Assembly: GCF_028715765.1 (NCBI RefSeq)
Contig: NZ_JAQURE010000008.1
Location: forward strand, 23,276-87,275
From: Rhodoferax sp.
GTDB taxonomy: Bacteria; Pseudomonadota; Gammaproteobacteria; Burkholderiales; Burkholderiaceae_C
Direction: 5' to 3'
DNA length: 64,000 nucleotides
Numbering within the stretch: position 1 is the stretch's first letter; every line of letters starts with the position of its first letter. Below, piece after piece: positions 41,968 through 50,280 of the stretch. The position numbers and the translations under genes are program-made. The notes under the pieces are model-generated. The model saw only the letters and a list, made by a program, of their open reading frames with translations, had not been told where the DNA came from and ran no database searches.

Positions 41968-43374
41968 TTAGCCTTTGAGGGTTTGCTCAAGCACATGCAA
42001 TTGTTGGTTTAATTCGGTCATTTGCTGGCGCTCGGCGGCAATTTTTCGCACTGCATGCAAGACCGTGGTGTGGTCACGGCCACCAAACAGCTCACCAATT
42101 TCAGGCAGGCTTTTTTGCGTCAGCTCCTTGGCCAGGAACATGGCAATTTGGCGCGGCCTGGCAATACTGGCCGGGCGTTTTTTGGAGTACATGTCGGCGA
42201 CTTTGATCTTGTAGTAGTCAGCCACGGTTTTCTGGATGTTTTCAACCGAAATTTGCCGGTTTTGAATCGACAGCAGGTCGCGCAATGCCTCGCGTGCCAG
42301 CAAAATTGAAATTTCTTTTTGGTTGAAGCGCGAATAAGCCAAAATTTTGCGCAATGCACCTTCAAGCTCACGCACGTTGGAGCGCACGTTTTTGGCCACA
42401 AAAAACGCCACCTCTTCAGGCATGGCAATGCCTTCAGCTTGTGCTTTGTTGATCAAAATGGCCACGCGCATTTCAAGTTCAGGCGGCTCTATGGCCACTG
42501 TCAGGCCGGAGTCAAAGCGCGACACCAGGCGCTCGTGAATGTCGGTCAGCCCCTTGGGGTAGGTGTCGCTGGTCATCACAATGTGTGACTTTCTGGCCAG
42601 CAAGGCTTCAAACGCGTTGAAGAATTCCTCTTGCGTGCGCTCCTTGTTGGCAAAAAACTGCACGTCATCAATCAGCAACAAATCGAGCGAGTGGTAACGC
42701 TCTTTGAACTCATCAAATGCCTTGCGTTGGTAGGCTTTAACCACATCGGTGACGAACTGCTCGGCATGGATGTAAAGAACTTTCGATTGTGGGCGGTCGG
42801 CCATGAGCTGATTGCCCACCGCATGCATCAAGTGGGTCTTGCCCAAACCGACGCCACCATAGATGAAAAGCGGGTTGTACAAATGCCCTGGCATGCCGGC
42901 CACATGCATGGCTGCTGCGCGCGCCATGCGGTTGGCGCTGCCTTCGACCAGGGTGTCAAACGTCAGCATGGCGTTGAGCCGGTTTTTAAAGGGCTCGGGG
43001 GCGCGGGGCTCTGCCGGGGCACTGATTTCAGCTGCAGCCACCGTCATCAGGCGTGCCGTCGGCTGGCTGCGGGCAATGGGTTCCCGAGGGGCAAGCGCCA
43101 AATCAACCGTCATGGCTTGGCCGGTGAGGCGCTCCAGTTGCAGCGCAATGCGGGCGCTGTATTGGGCTCGAATCCAGTCCATTTTGAAGCGATTGGCAAC
43201 AAACACCGTGACTTTAGAAAAGTCATCGGCCACCTGCGCGGTGAGCGGTTTGATCCAGGTTTGAAATTGTTGTTCGGGCAACTCCAGGGCCAGTTGGTCA
43301 ATGCAAGCCTGCCACACATCGGTGCTGGCGGAGGGCTCTGAAAAGGTGGTTTGTGGGTGAGGTCCCGCGGTCAT
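41968..43374 (-). CDS. dnaA: Chromosomal replication initiator DnaA
   Basis: 468 residues. Domain I (about 18-95, [25 protein letters not shown]), a variable linker rich in Ala/Pro, then AAA+ domain III with Walker [11 protein letters not shown] at 173-182 and Walker [11 protein letters not shown], and domain IV with the DnaA signature [14 protein letters not shown] that reads DnaA boxes. It opens the origin. Two good DnaA boxes lie within 75 bp upstream, so it is probably autoregulated. First gene of dnaA-dnaN-gyrB. Confidence 0.98.
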   Translation of the reverse strand: MTAGPHPQTTFSEPSASTDVWQACIDQLALELPEQQFQTWIKPLTAQVADDFSKVTVFVANRFKMDWIRAQYSARIALQLERLTGQAMTVDLALAPREPIARSQPTARLMTVAAAEISAPAEPRAPEPFKNRLNAMLTFDTLVEGSANRMARAAAMHVAGMPGHLYNPLFIYGGVGLGKTHLMHAVGNQLMADRPQSKVLYIHAEQFVTDVVKAYQRKAFDEFKERYHSLDLLLIDDVQFFANKERTQEEFFNAFEALLARKSHIVMTSDTYPKGLTDIHERLVSRFDSGLTVAIEPPELEMRVAILINKAQAEGIAMPEEVAFFVAKNVRSNVRELEGALRKILAYSRFNQKEISILLAREALRDLLSIQNRQISVENIQKTVADYYKIKVADMYSKKRPASIARPRQIAMFLAKELTQKSLPEIGELFGGRDHTTVLHAVRKIAAERQQMTELNQQLHVLEQTLKG

Positions 43375-43390
43375 TTTGAAATCAGCTTGG

Positions 43391-43399
43391 TGTGGATAG
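43391..43399 (-). promoter_or_regulatory. DnaA box (one mismatch)
   Basis: TGTGGATAG reads CTATCCACA on the minus strand, one base from the TTATCCACA consensus. Confidence 0.75.
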
Positions 43400-43439
43400 T
43401 TATAAATTGCTGCGCCATAGATTCTAATTTATCAAACGC

Positions 43440-43448
43440 TTATCCACA
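43440..43448 (+). promoter_or_regulatory. DnaA box (perfect consensus)
   Basis: TTATCCACA, exact match to the DnaA box, 66 bp upstream of the dnaA start. Confidence 0.9.
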
Positions 43449-43587
43449 GCCTGTTTTGCACCTTCGGAGGTGGCTCTGATGGATGTTGAGCCCCATTCAA
43501 GCCGTTGGGGGCGCTTGAAGGTTAGCAGACGGTAGGTCGGCAAGTTGGCGATTCACCGCCTTGCTCAGGATGCAGCTTGGGACTGAC

Positions 43588-44640
43588 TTAACTTTTCTTG
43601 TCACCAGCGCTTGCACTCAACCGGTAACCCTGTGGGTTTTGGGCTTGCCAGCGCCAAGTGTCTGCGCACATCTCTTGCAGTCCTAGCGTGGCTTGCCAGT
43701 GCAGGAGTTGGTGGGCTTTGCTGGCATCCGCGTAGCAGGCGGCAATGTCGCCCGGGCGACGTGCGACCACGCTGTAGGGCACGCTTTGGCCACTGGCGGC
43801 TTCGAAGGTTTTCACCATGTCGAGCACCGAAATGCCGTGCCCAGTGCCCAGGTTGACGGCAAGCCACTCGCCTTGTGGTTGTGCCAGCAGGTAGTCAAGT
43901 GCTGCCAGGTGCCCGGCGGCCAGGTCCACCACATGAATGTAGTCGCGCACGCCCGTGCCGTCGGGTGTGGCGTAGTCGCCGCCAAAGACCGATAGCTGAG
44001 CACGCGCGCCACACGCCACTTGGCTGATGAAGGGCATGAGGTTGTTGGGGATGCCTTGCGGGTCTTCACCCATGCGGCCAGACGGGTCTGCGCCCACCGG
44101 ATTGAAGTAACGCAAGCACAAGATGCGCCAGCGTGGGTCTGAAGCGTACAGGTCTTCAAGCAGTTCCTCGATCATGAGCTTGCTGCGCCCGTAGGGGTTG
44201 GTGGCAGAGCGTGGTGCGCTCTCAGAAATGGGCAGCTGCTGCGGGTCGCCGTACACGGTGGCAGACGATGAAAAAACCAGCGTGCGGCAATTGGCTGCGT
44301 CCATTGCCTGCAACAGGCACAGCGTGCCAGCAACATTGTTTTGGTAGTAACGCAGCGGTTGCGCGACGGATTCGCCCACCGCTTTGAGCCCGGCAAAATG
44401 AATCACGGCGGCAAAGTGGTTGTTTGAAAAGAGCTGCGCCAGGCACTCGGGGTCGGTAATGTCACCCTCGACAAAGCGGATGGGTTTGCCTGAGAGCGTC
44501 TGCACACGTGCCAGCGATTCTGGAGAGCTGTTGCTCAGGTTGTCGAGCACCGTGACCGTGTGACCTGCTCGCAAAAACTGCAGCGCAGTGTGAGAGCCGA
44601 TGTAGCCTGCGCCGCCGGTAATGAGGATAGGGTGGGTCAT
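43588..44640 (-). CDS. galE: UDP-glucose 4-epimerase
   Basis: 350 residues from the ATG at 44640 ([17 protein letters not shown]); a start 14 codons upstream is unlikely. Extended SDR fold: GGAGYIG at 9-15, [12 protein letters not shown], catalytic SSSATVYG with S around 125, Y150 and K154 in NPYGRSK. Interconverts UDP-glucose and UDP-galactose for surface polysaccharide and galactose use. Its location between dnaA/oriC and rpmH is notable, since those blocks normally face each other directly. It runs toward dnaA on the same strand with 213 bp between. Confidence 0.95.
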   Translation of the reverse strand: MTHPILITGGAGYIGSHTALQFLRAGHTVTVLDNLSNSSPESLARVQTLSGKPIRFVEGDITDPECLAQLFSNNHFAAVIHFAGLKAVGESVAQPLRYYQNNVAGTLCLLQAMDAANCRTLVFSSSATVYGDPQQLPISESAPRSATNPYGRSKLMIEELLEDLYASDPRWRILCLRYFNPVGADPSGRMGEDPQGIPNNLMPFISQVACGARAQLSVFGGDYATPDGTGVRDYIHVVDLAAGHLAALDYLLAQPQGEWLAVNLGTGHGISVLDMVKTFEAASGQSVPYSVVARRPGDIAACYADASKAHQLLHWQATLGLQEMCADTWRWQAQNPQGYRLSASAGDKKS

Positions 44641-44949
44641 GTGTGTGGCGTTTATTCGAGAAAATCCATGGGACAGATGCAAGGTATTGATCTTGCAACT
44701 TACAGAAAAAACGCAGCACTTAAATCTGCGGCTTGTTCTGTTGCATTTTCATAATATACCTTGCGATTCCCTGCTGCAGCATGGGCAGATGGTGTGCCAA
44801 AAATGGCGAAATTCGCACCACTTGGAAAGTTTGCGATAATCCAAGGTTCCCCTGAACTGTTCAGGTGGAATCTGAACACCGAATTTGCTCTTGGCATGAA
44901 GCTCATGGCAGGGTAAAAACGCCCACGATCTCTCTGAGGATTTCTAAAA
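44641..44949. other. Intergenic region between galE and rpmH
   Basis: About 310 bp carrying the divergent promoters of galE and the rpmH operon. An AT-rich stretch at 44745-44760 (CATAATATACC) and the promoter at 44812-44840 are the visible signals. No DnaA box close to consensus was found here. Confidence 0.5.
44812..44840 (+). promoter_or_regulatory. Probable promoter of the rpmH operon
   Basis: TTCGCA (44812-44817), 17-bp spacer, GATAAT (44835-44840), about 110 bp before the rpmH start. Confidence 0.45.
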
Positions 44950-45084
44950 ATGAAACGCACTTACCAACCATCCAAGATTCGCCGCGCCCGTACCCATGGC
45001 TTTCTGGTTCGCATGAAAACCCGTGGCGGCCGTGCCGTGATCAACGCACGTCGTGCCAAAGGCCGCAAGCGTTTGGCTGTCTAA
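44950..45084 (+). CDS. rpmH: 50S ribosomal protein L34
   Basis: 44 residues: [18 protein letters not shown], then the Arg/Lys-rich [18 protein letters not shown] and the end RKRLAV. This is the invariant L34 sequence. TGAGGA lies 9 bases before the ATG. First gene of rpmH-rnpA-yidD-yidC-mnmE, the conserved rightward arm of the origin region. Confidence 0.99.
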   Translation: MKRTYQPSKIRRARTHGFLVRMKTRGGRAVINARRAKGRKRLAV

Positions 45085-45142
45085 GTGTCTGCGGGCCTGA
45101 ACTGTTGTTAAGCGGTTTTGGGTTCTGTTTAGGCTAATTGTT

Positions 45143-45553
45143 TTGCAGCGCCTTAAAACCCGGCCTCAGTTTCAAGCTGTGTTGGCTGGAACCGTTTTGT
45201 CGCGCACACCGCACTTTGCCTTGCACTGTTTGGCTTTGCCTCAGGTTACGCCCGACATGGCTGCCAATGCGCCGTTGTTTCCCTCGCATGGGGTCTGGAT
45301 GGGTGCCATGGTGCCCAAGCGCTGGGCCAAGCGCGCCGTCACACGCAACACCATCAAACGCCAGATTTATGCGGTGAGCCAAGGGGTTGAGCCGCCGTTG
45401 CAAGCTGCGGCTCACGTGGTGCGGTTGCGTGCGGGGTTTGACAAAACTCGTTTTATCAGCGCGACCTCAGCTGTCTTGAAAGCGGCTGTGCGCGCTGAGC
45501 TACAGCAGTTGTTTTCAGGCGTTCGTGTCCGCACGGTGCAGGGTGTGGCTTGA
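45143..45553 (+). CDS. rnpA: Ribonuclease P protein component
   Basis: 136 residues starting at a TTG (45143), since LQRLKTRPQFQAVLAG is the usual start of betaproteobacterial RnpA and no ATG or GTG is available upstream; TTTAGG lies about ten bases before. The RNR-like motif is KRAVTRNTIKRQIY, which binds P RNA. It assists the catalytic RNA in 5' maturation of tRNA. Its stop overlaps the yidD start by one base (TGATG). Confidence 0.93.
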   Translation: MQRLKTRPQFQAVLAGTVLSRTPHFALHCLALPQVTPDMAANAPLFPSHGVWMGAMVPKRWAKRAVTRNTIKRQIYAVSQGVEPPLQAAAHVVRLRAGFDKTRFISATSAVLKAAVRAELQQLFSGVRVRTVQGVA

Positions 45554-45834
45554 TGAAGACCATCTTGATGGGCGTGGTGAAAGCCTACCGGTTGTTGTTG
45601 AGCCCTTGGTTGGGGTCATCTTGCCGGTTTGAACCGACTTGTTCGGTGTATGCCTTGCAGGCTTTGGATCGCTTTGGCGCGGCCAAGGGCAGTTATTTGA
45701 CGTTGGCTCGCATAGGTCGTTGTCACCCATGGTGTCAAGGTGGTCTTGATCCGGTGCCTGAAAGTGGCACCTCGGTCACGCCCCGGTTGTTTTCCCGGTT
45801 GATTTCCTCTTCCACTCAAAAGAAGTCCTCATGA
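45553..45834 (+). CDS. yidD: Membrane protein insertion efficiency factor YidD
   Basis: 93 residues from the ATG at 45553. The family core is intact: YRLLLSPWLGSSCRFEPTCSVYALQALDRFGAAKGSYLTLARIGRCHPW, including the conserved cysteines and final GGLDPVP. YidD is an inner-membrane-associated helper of YidC. It overlaps rnpA by one base and yidC by four (ATGA), so the three are translationally coupled. Confidence 0.96.
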   Translation: MKTILMGVVKAYRLLLSPWLGSSCRFEPTCSVYALQALDRFGAAKGSYLTLARIGRCHPWCQGGLDPVPESGTSVTPRLFSRLISSSTQKKSS

Positions 45835-47546
45835 ACGATATTCGTCGCACCATTTTGTGGGTGATTTTTGGTTTTTCCCTGGTCATGCTGTGGGATCAAT
45901 GGCAGGTGTACAACGGCCGCAAGCCCACTTTTTTCCCCAGCGCGGTACAGAGCACCGCCACGGCACCCCAACCAGCCGGCGCTGCCAGCACCCCAGATGG
46001 CGTGCCAAAAGCTATAAATAGTGTAGCTAATAGTGCAGGTATAGCAAGCGCTACAGGTCAAAATGTCTTACAAAACAATGCACCTGCGGTGGCGCATGAG
46101 CGGGTGGTGGTGCATACCGATGTGTTCAAGCTGACCTTTGACACCGAAGGTGGCTCTTTGGTGCAAGTTGAGCTGCTCAAACATGCCGACATGGCTGACA
46201 AAGCCCGCCCGTTTGTGCTGCTTGATGACAGCAAAGACCGGGTTTATTTGGCTCAAACCGGCTTGATTCCAGCCGCCGGTGGCAGCGCCTTGCCCACGCA
46301 CAAGTCGGTCATGACCTTGATGCCAGGCGAGCGCACGTTGGCCGAGGGCAGTCAAACGCTTGAGCTGCGCTTTGAGTCGGCCGAGGTGGGTGGCGTTAAG
46401 CTGGTGAAAACCTACACCCTGACGCGCGGCAGCTATGCAGTGGCCGTCAAGCATGAAGTGATCAACCTCGGCGCCACAGCGCTGTCGCCACAGCTTTATT
46501 TGCAACTGGTGCGCGATGGCAACAAGCCGGTGGGTGAGTCGTCTTTCTACTCCACCTTCACCGGTCCAGCCATTTACACCGAGGCTAAAAAGTACCAAAA
46601 AGTGGAGTTTGCCGACATTGAAAAAGGCAAGGTTGACATCGAAAAAACCGCGACCAATGGGTATGTGGCCATGGTGCAGCACTACTTTGCCAGCGCCTGG
46701 TTGTTGGCAGACGGCATGCAGCGCGACTTGTTCATGCGCAAGGTCGACACCAATTTGTATTCGGTGGGCATGATTGCCCCGCTGGAGAGCATTGCCCCAG
46801 GCGCACGCAAAACGGTGGAAGCCAAGCTGTTTGCCGGGCCGCAAGAAGAAAAATTGCTGGAGTCACTCACGCCCGGGTTGGAGCTGGTCAAAGACTACGG
46901 TTGGCTCACCATTTTGGCCAAGCCGCTGTACTGGTTGCTTGACACACTGCACAGCTTGATCAGCAACTGGGGTTGGTCGATTGTGGCGTTGGTGCTGCTG
47001 CTGAAAGTTGCCTTTTACTGGCTGAACGCCAAGGCCTATGCCAGCATGGCCAAAATGAAAGCGGTCAACCCCCGCATCATGGAAATGCGTGAGCGCCTGA
47101 AAGACAACCCGCAGCAAATGCAGCAGGAGATGATGCGCATCTACCGCGAAGAAAAGGTCAACCCAATGGGTGGCTGCTTCCCTATCATGATTCAGATTCC
47201 AGTGTTCATTGCCCTGTATTGGGTGCTGCTGGCCAGCGTGGAAATGCGCAATACGCCTTGGATCGGCTGGATTCAAGACTTGTCTTCGCCTGACCCCTGG
47301 TACATCTTGCCGGTGGTGATGGCGCTCACCACGTTGCTGCAAACCTCACTCAACCCGGCGCCGCCGGATCCGATGCAGGCCAAAATGATGTGGTTCATGC
47401 CGCTGGCGTTCAGTGTGATGTTTTTCTTCTTCCCGGCCGGTCTGGTGCTGTACTGGATCACCAACAACATCTTGTCGATTGCCCAGCAGTGGGTTATCAA
47501 TGTGCGCATGGGTGTGCCGCCCAAGTTCCATCTGCCCAAGTTTTAA
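45831..47546 (+). CDS. yidC: Membrane protein insertase YidC
   Basis: 571 residues. N-terminal transmembrane anchor (RRTILWVIFGFSLVMLWDQW), a large periplasmic beta-supersandwich domain (about 90-340), then the conserved insertase core with KPLYWLLDTLHSLISNWGWSIV, MGGCFPIMIQIPVFIALYWVLL and FPAGLVLYWITNNILSIAQQW. It inserts and folds inner-membrane proteins with or without Sec. Residues about 60-80 in the linker (AINSVANSAGIASATGQNVL) are encoded by a copy of the dispersed AT-rich repeat, in frame. Overlaps yidD by 4 bp. Confidence 0.98.
   Translation: MNDIRRTILWVIFGFSLVMLWDQWQVYNGRKPTFFPSAVQSTATAPQPAGAASTPDGVPKAINSVANSAGIASATGQNVLQNNAPAVAHERVVVHTDVFKLTFDTEGGSLVQVELLKHADMADKARPFVLLDDSKDRVYLAQTGLIPAAGGSALPTHKSVMTLMPGERTLAEGSQTLELRFESAEVGGVKLVKTYTLTRGSYAVAVKHEVINLGATALSPQLYLQLVRDGNKPVGESSFYSTFTGPAIYTEAKKYQKVEFADIEKGKVDIEKTATNGYVAMVQHYFASAWLLADGMQRDLFMRKVDTNLYSVGMIAPLESIAPGARKTVEAKLFAGPQEEKLLESLTPGLELVKDYGWLTILAKPLYWLLDTLHSLISNWGWSIVALVLLLKVAFYWLNAKAYASMAKMKAVNPRIMEMRERLKDNPQQMQQEMMRIYREEKVNPMGGCFPIMIQIPVFIALYWVLLASVEMRNTPWIGWIQDLSSPDPWYILPVVMALTTLLQTSLNPAPPDPMQAKMMWFMPLAFSVMFFFFPAGLVLYWITNNILSIAQQWVINVRMGVPPKFHLPKF
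46010..46065 (+). repeat. AT-rich repeat, copy G (in frame inside yidC)
   Basis: GCTATAAATAGTGTAGCTAA, then GTATAGCAAGCGCTACAGG and TCAAAATG. Same orientation as the gene; shares ATAGCAAGCGCTA with the mnmE copy and GCGCTACAG with the intergenic copies. Confidence 0.65.
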
Positions 47547-47570
47547 CTTAAAGATTCCGCCAGAGCTGAC

Positions 47571-48977
47571 ATGAGCTTGGCGCGCCAGCACGACCCCATT
47601 GCCGCCATTGCCACCGCGCCTGGGCGTGGCTCGGTGGGCATCGTGCGTGTCAGTGGCAACCATCTTTCGGCTTTGGCTCAGGCTCTCTGCGGGCGCCACT
47701 TGACACCGCGCGCGGCCACCTACTGCCCATTTCTGGACGGGGACGGCACCGCCATCGACCAAGGCCTGGCGCTTTATTTCCCTGCCCCCCACTCGTTCAC
47801 CGGCGAAGACGTGCTGGAACTGCAAGCCCATGGCGGGCCGGTGGTGCTGCAACTGTTACTCACCCGCTGTCTGCAGGCCGCCGCCCAGCTGGATGCAGCG
47901 GGTCAACCCCTGTTGTCACGGCTGCGCCTGGCCTTGCCAGGCGAGTTTTCAGAGCGCGCATTCCTCAACAACAAGCTCGACTTGGCACAAGCCGAAGCCA
48001 TTGCGGATTTGATTGATGCCAGCACTGAAGCCGCCGCACGCAGCGCCACGCGCTCACTCTCGGGCGTGTTTTCGCAAGAAGTGCACCGCCTGCGCGACGG
48101 CTTGATCCATGTGCGCATGTTGGTCGAGGCCACGCTTGATTTTCCTGAGGAAGACATCGACTTTTTGACCCAGGTCGATGCGCGTGGGCAGCTCTTCAAT
48201 GTGCAGCAGTCTTTGCTGCAGGTATTGAGCCGGGCGCAGCAAGGTGCGCTGTTGCGCGAAGGTATCAAGGTGGTCATTGCCGGTCAGCCCAACGCGGGCA
48301 AGTCGTCTTTGCTCAATGCCTTGGCGGGGGCTGAGTTGGCCATCGTCACGGCCGTGCCTGGTACCACCCGCGACAAAGTACAGCAAACCATTCAAATCGA
48401 GGGCGTGCCGCTGCACGTGGTCGACACCGCGGGTCTGCGCGAAAGCTTGGACGAGGTTGAGCAAATTGGCATAGCGCGCGCCTGGGAGGCCATTGGCCAG
48501 GCCGATGCCGTGCTTTTTTTGCATGACCTGACGCGTCAAAACGATCCTGAATACATAGCTGCTGATGCAAGCATAGCAAGCGCTATCGCCCAAAAACTTC
48601 ATCAAACTGTGGCGGTCATTGACATCTGGAACAAGGCCGATGCTGCGCCCGCAGATGCCTTGGCAACCGGGCTGCAGCTCTCGGCCAAGACCGGCTTAGG
48701 TCTGCACGACTTGCGCCAGCGCTTGTTGCAGCTGGCTGGTTGGCAGTCCGCCGCAGAGGGTATTTTTATTGCCCGCGCCCGGCATGTGCAGGCGTTGAAA
48801 ATGGCTCAAGTGCACCTGCAGGGCGCCCTGACGCACTTGAATGTGCCGCCGCAAGCCCTGGATTTGGTGGCTGAAGAGCTGCGTTTGGCGCAAAATGCGC
48901 TGGGTGACATCACCGGGGAATTCACTTCTGACGATTTGTTGGGTGTGATTTTTTCAAGTTTTTGCATTGGCAAGTAG
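47571..48977 (+). CDS. mnmE: tRNA modification GTPase MnmE
   Basis: 468 residues, slightly longer than the usual 450-455. N-terminal folate-binding domain ([20 protein letters not shown]), helical domain, and inserted G domain: G1 GQPNAGKSS at 238-246, DTAGLR at 285-290, NKAD at 354-357. It ends with the catalytic CIGK. With MnmG it makes the carboxymethylaminomethyl modification of wobble uridine. Residues about 329-342 ([14 protein letters not shown]), between DTAG and NKAD, come from a copy of the dispersed repeat and account for much of the extra length. Confidence 0.98.
   Translation: MSLARQHDPIAAIATAPGRGSVGIVRVSGNHLSALAQALCGRHLTPRAATYCPFLDGDGTAIDQGLALYFPAPHSFTGEDVLELQAHGGPVVLQLLLTRCLQAAAQLDAAGQPLLSRLRLALPGEFSERAFLNNKLDLAQAEAIADLIDASTEAAARSATRSLSGVFSQEVHRLRDGLIHVRMLVEATLDFPEEDIDFLTQVDARGQLFNVQQSLLQVLSRAQQGALLREGIKVVIAGQPNAGKSSLLNALAGAELAIVTAVPGTTRDKVQQTIQIEGVPLHVVDTAGLRESLDEVEQIGIARAWEAIGQADAVLFLHDLTRQNDPEYIAADASIASAIAQKLHQTVAVIDIWNKADAAPADALATGLQLSAKTGLGLHDLRQRLLQLAGWQSAAEGIFIARARHVQALKMAQVHLQGALTHLNVPPQALDLVAEELRLAQNALGDITGEFTSDDLLGVIFSSFCIGK
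48551..48592 (+). repeat. AT-rich repeat, copy H (in frame inside mnmE)
   Basis: ACATAGCTGCTGATGCAAGC followed by ATAGCAAGCGCTATCGCC and CAAAAA. Sense orientation; gives the same peptide core IASA as the yidC copy. Confidence 0.65.
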
Positions 48978-48998
48978 ACTTTTTTCGAGGGGGTGATC

Positions 48999-49682
48999 GT
49001 GGCACTTTTTGACTGGCTCAAAGCCAAACCTGTAGAAGCTCAAAGCTCGGGTCTGCCGGCCGACGGCCTGACTGTGCCACCCTCGCCAGGTGCACCCATG
49101 GCGCAGGCCACTGACCATTTGGATGACCTGAAATTCCAGCGACAAGAGCGGCGCGAGCATTTGTATGCGGTGGTGCGTGATGTCATGCTGCGCAGTGAGG
49201 TGTTGGCGTCCAGGTACAAATTCAAAGTGCTCTCGCTGGATGTGCGTGGCCGCCAGTTTCTGGTCATGATGGACTTGCTCAACACCGATGATTTGGACAG
49301 AGATCGTTTCATGGACATTGAGCGGCAAATTGCCACGACCGCCGCCCAACAGCACGACTTGCAGGTGAAGGCCGTGTACTGGCGGGTCAATCAAATTGAA
49401 GAGTCGATCAAGTCTGGGTCTCATGCGCCACACCCAAGCCTCACCGCATCACGTGCATTTGCCGCCAAACCGCCAGTTCGCCCAGGCTTTGAAGCCATCA
49501 GCCCGGAGGAAATTTTGGCCTTTCAACAAGCGGTCTTGGCCGGTACCCAGCCCAAACCCGTGATGTCGCCCAAGCCTGCCGCCAGCGCCACACAGCCCGC
49601 CACCGGCTACGAGGACACCCAGCTGCTTGAGCCAGATGATGCGGCCTCGCCATTGAGCAAAACCCAGTTTGGCGGGTTATAA
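48999..49682 (+). CDS. Hypothetical protein, Comamonadaceae-like
   Basis: 227 residues from a GTG at 48999 with CGAGGGGG just upstream (a GTG six bases earlier is the alternative). Not recognised. No signal peptide or membrane segment. A folded-looking middle (about 55-130: REHLYAVVRDVMLRSEVLASRYKFKVLSLD, RQFLVMMDLL, MDIERQIATTAAQQHDLQVKAVYWRVN) lies between a short Pro-rich N-terminus and a disordered Ala/Pro tail that includes ISPEEILAFQQAVLAG. It follows mnmE by 21 bp, so may be the last gene of the rpmH run. Confidence 0.75.
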   Translation: MALFDWLKAKPVEAQSSGLPADGLTVPPSPGAPMAQATDHLDDLKFQRQERREHLYAVVRDVMLRSEVLASRYKFKVLSLDVRGRQFLVMMDLLNTDDLDRDRFMDIERQIATTAAQQHDLQVKAVYWRVNQIEESIKSGSHAPHPSLTASRAFAAKPPVRPGFEAISPEEILAFQQAVLAGTQPKPVMSPKPAASATQPATGYEDTQLLEPDDAASPLSKTQFGGL

Positions 49683-49696
49683 GCAAGCATTGGGGT

Positions 49697-50251
49697 TCAA
49701 CGTCCCTCAAAATCCACCAAGGTGAACAGCGCTAAGCCGCTGGCGCGGATTTTGGCGGAGCCCCCCAGCTCGGGCAAATCCACAATGGCGGCGCCTTCAA
49801 TCACCTCGGCGCCGAGTTTTTCAAGCAATTTTTTGCCCGCCATCATGGTGCCACCGGTGGCAATCAGGTCGTCTATCAGCAGCACCCGGTCGCCCGGCTT
49901 GACGGCGTCGGTATGCAGCTCAACGGTGGCGCTGCCATACTCTAGCTCGTAAGTTTCTTCCACCGTGGTGAAAGGCAGTTTGCCTTTTTTGCGAATCGGC
50001 ACAAACCCCACGCCCAGCTCATACGCCACCACCGAGCCCAAAATGAAGCCGCGCGCATCCAGCCCGGCCACCACACTGGGGCGGCGACCCGGCTCCATGT
50101 AACGCTGGACAAACGCATCAATCAACACCCGAAACACCTTGGCGTCTTGCAGCAAGGGGGTGATGTCGCGAAATTCGACGCCAGGAGCTGGCCAGTCGAG
50201 CACGGTGCGGATGTGCTCACGAAGGTAACGATTGACGGTCAAGTTCTGCAT
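49697..50251 (-). CDS. apt: Adenine phosphoribosyltransferase
   Basis: 184 residues from the ATG at 50251, with AAGG in front; a TTG 11 codons upstream is less likely. Apt segments: [35 protein letters not shown], and the PRPP-binding loop [14 protein letters not shown]. It salvages adenine to AMP. It lies 29 bp downstream of the Kef-type antiporter gene on the same strand and converges with the hypothetical gene after mnmE. Confidence 0.96.
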   Translation of the reverse strand: MQNLTVNRYLREHIRTVLDWPAPGVEFRDITPLLQDAKVFRVLIDAFVQRYMEPGRRPSVVAGLDARGFILGSVVAYELGVGFVPIRKKGKLPFTTVEETYELEYGSATVELHTDAVKPGDRVLLIDDLIATGGTMMAGKKLLEKLGAEVIEGAAIVDLPELGGSAKIRASGLALFTLVDFEGR

Positions 50252-50280
50252 CTCAAGCCTTAAGTAAATTCCATGGTGGG

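Larger units (their letters stand above)
43375..43587. other. oriC: Probable chromosomal replication origin (oriC)
   Basis: The 213-bp gap upstream of dnaA has two DnaA boxes (43391-43399 and 43440-43448) flanking an AT-rich stretch (GTTATAAATT, ATTCTAATTTATCAAACG) that could be the unwinding element. A perfect inverted repeat TTCAAGC/GCTTGAA (43496-43502, 43513-43519) lies further out. Gene polarity flips here: dnaA-dnaN-gyrB leftward, rpmH-mnmE rightward, as at a bidirectional origin. galE follows at once. Confidence 0.75.

Noticed and set aside
44641..44949. Additional DnaA boxes between galE and rpmH
   Set aside because: Best candidates (e.g. TTGCGATAA) differ by three or more bases from the consensus.
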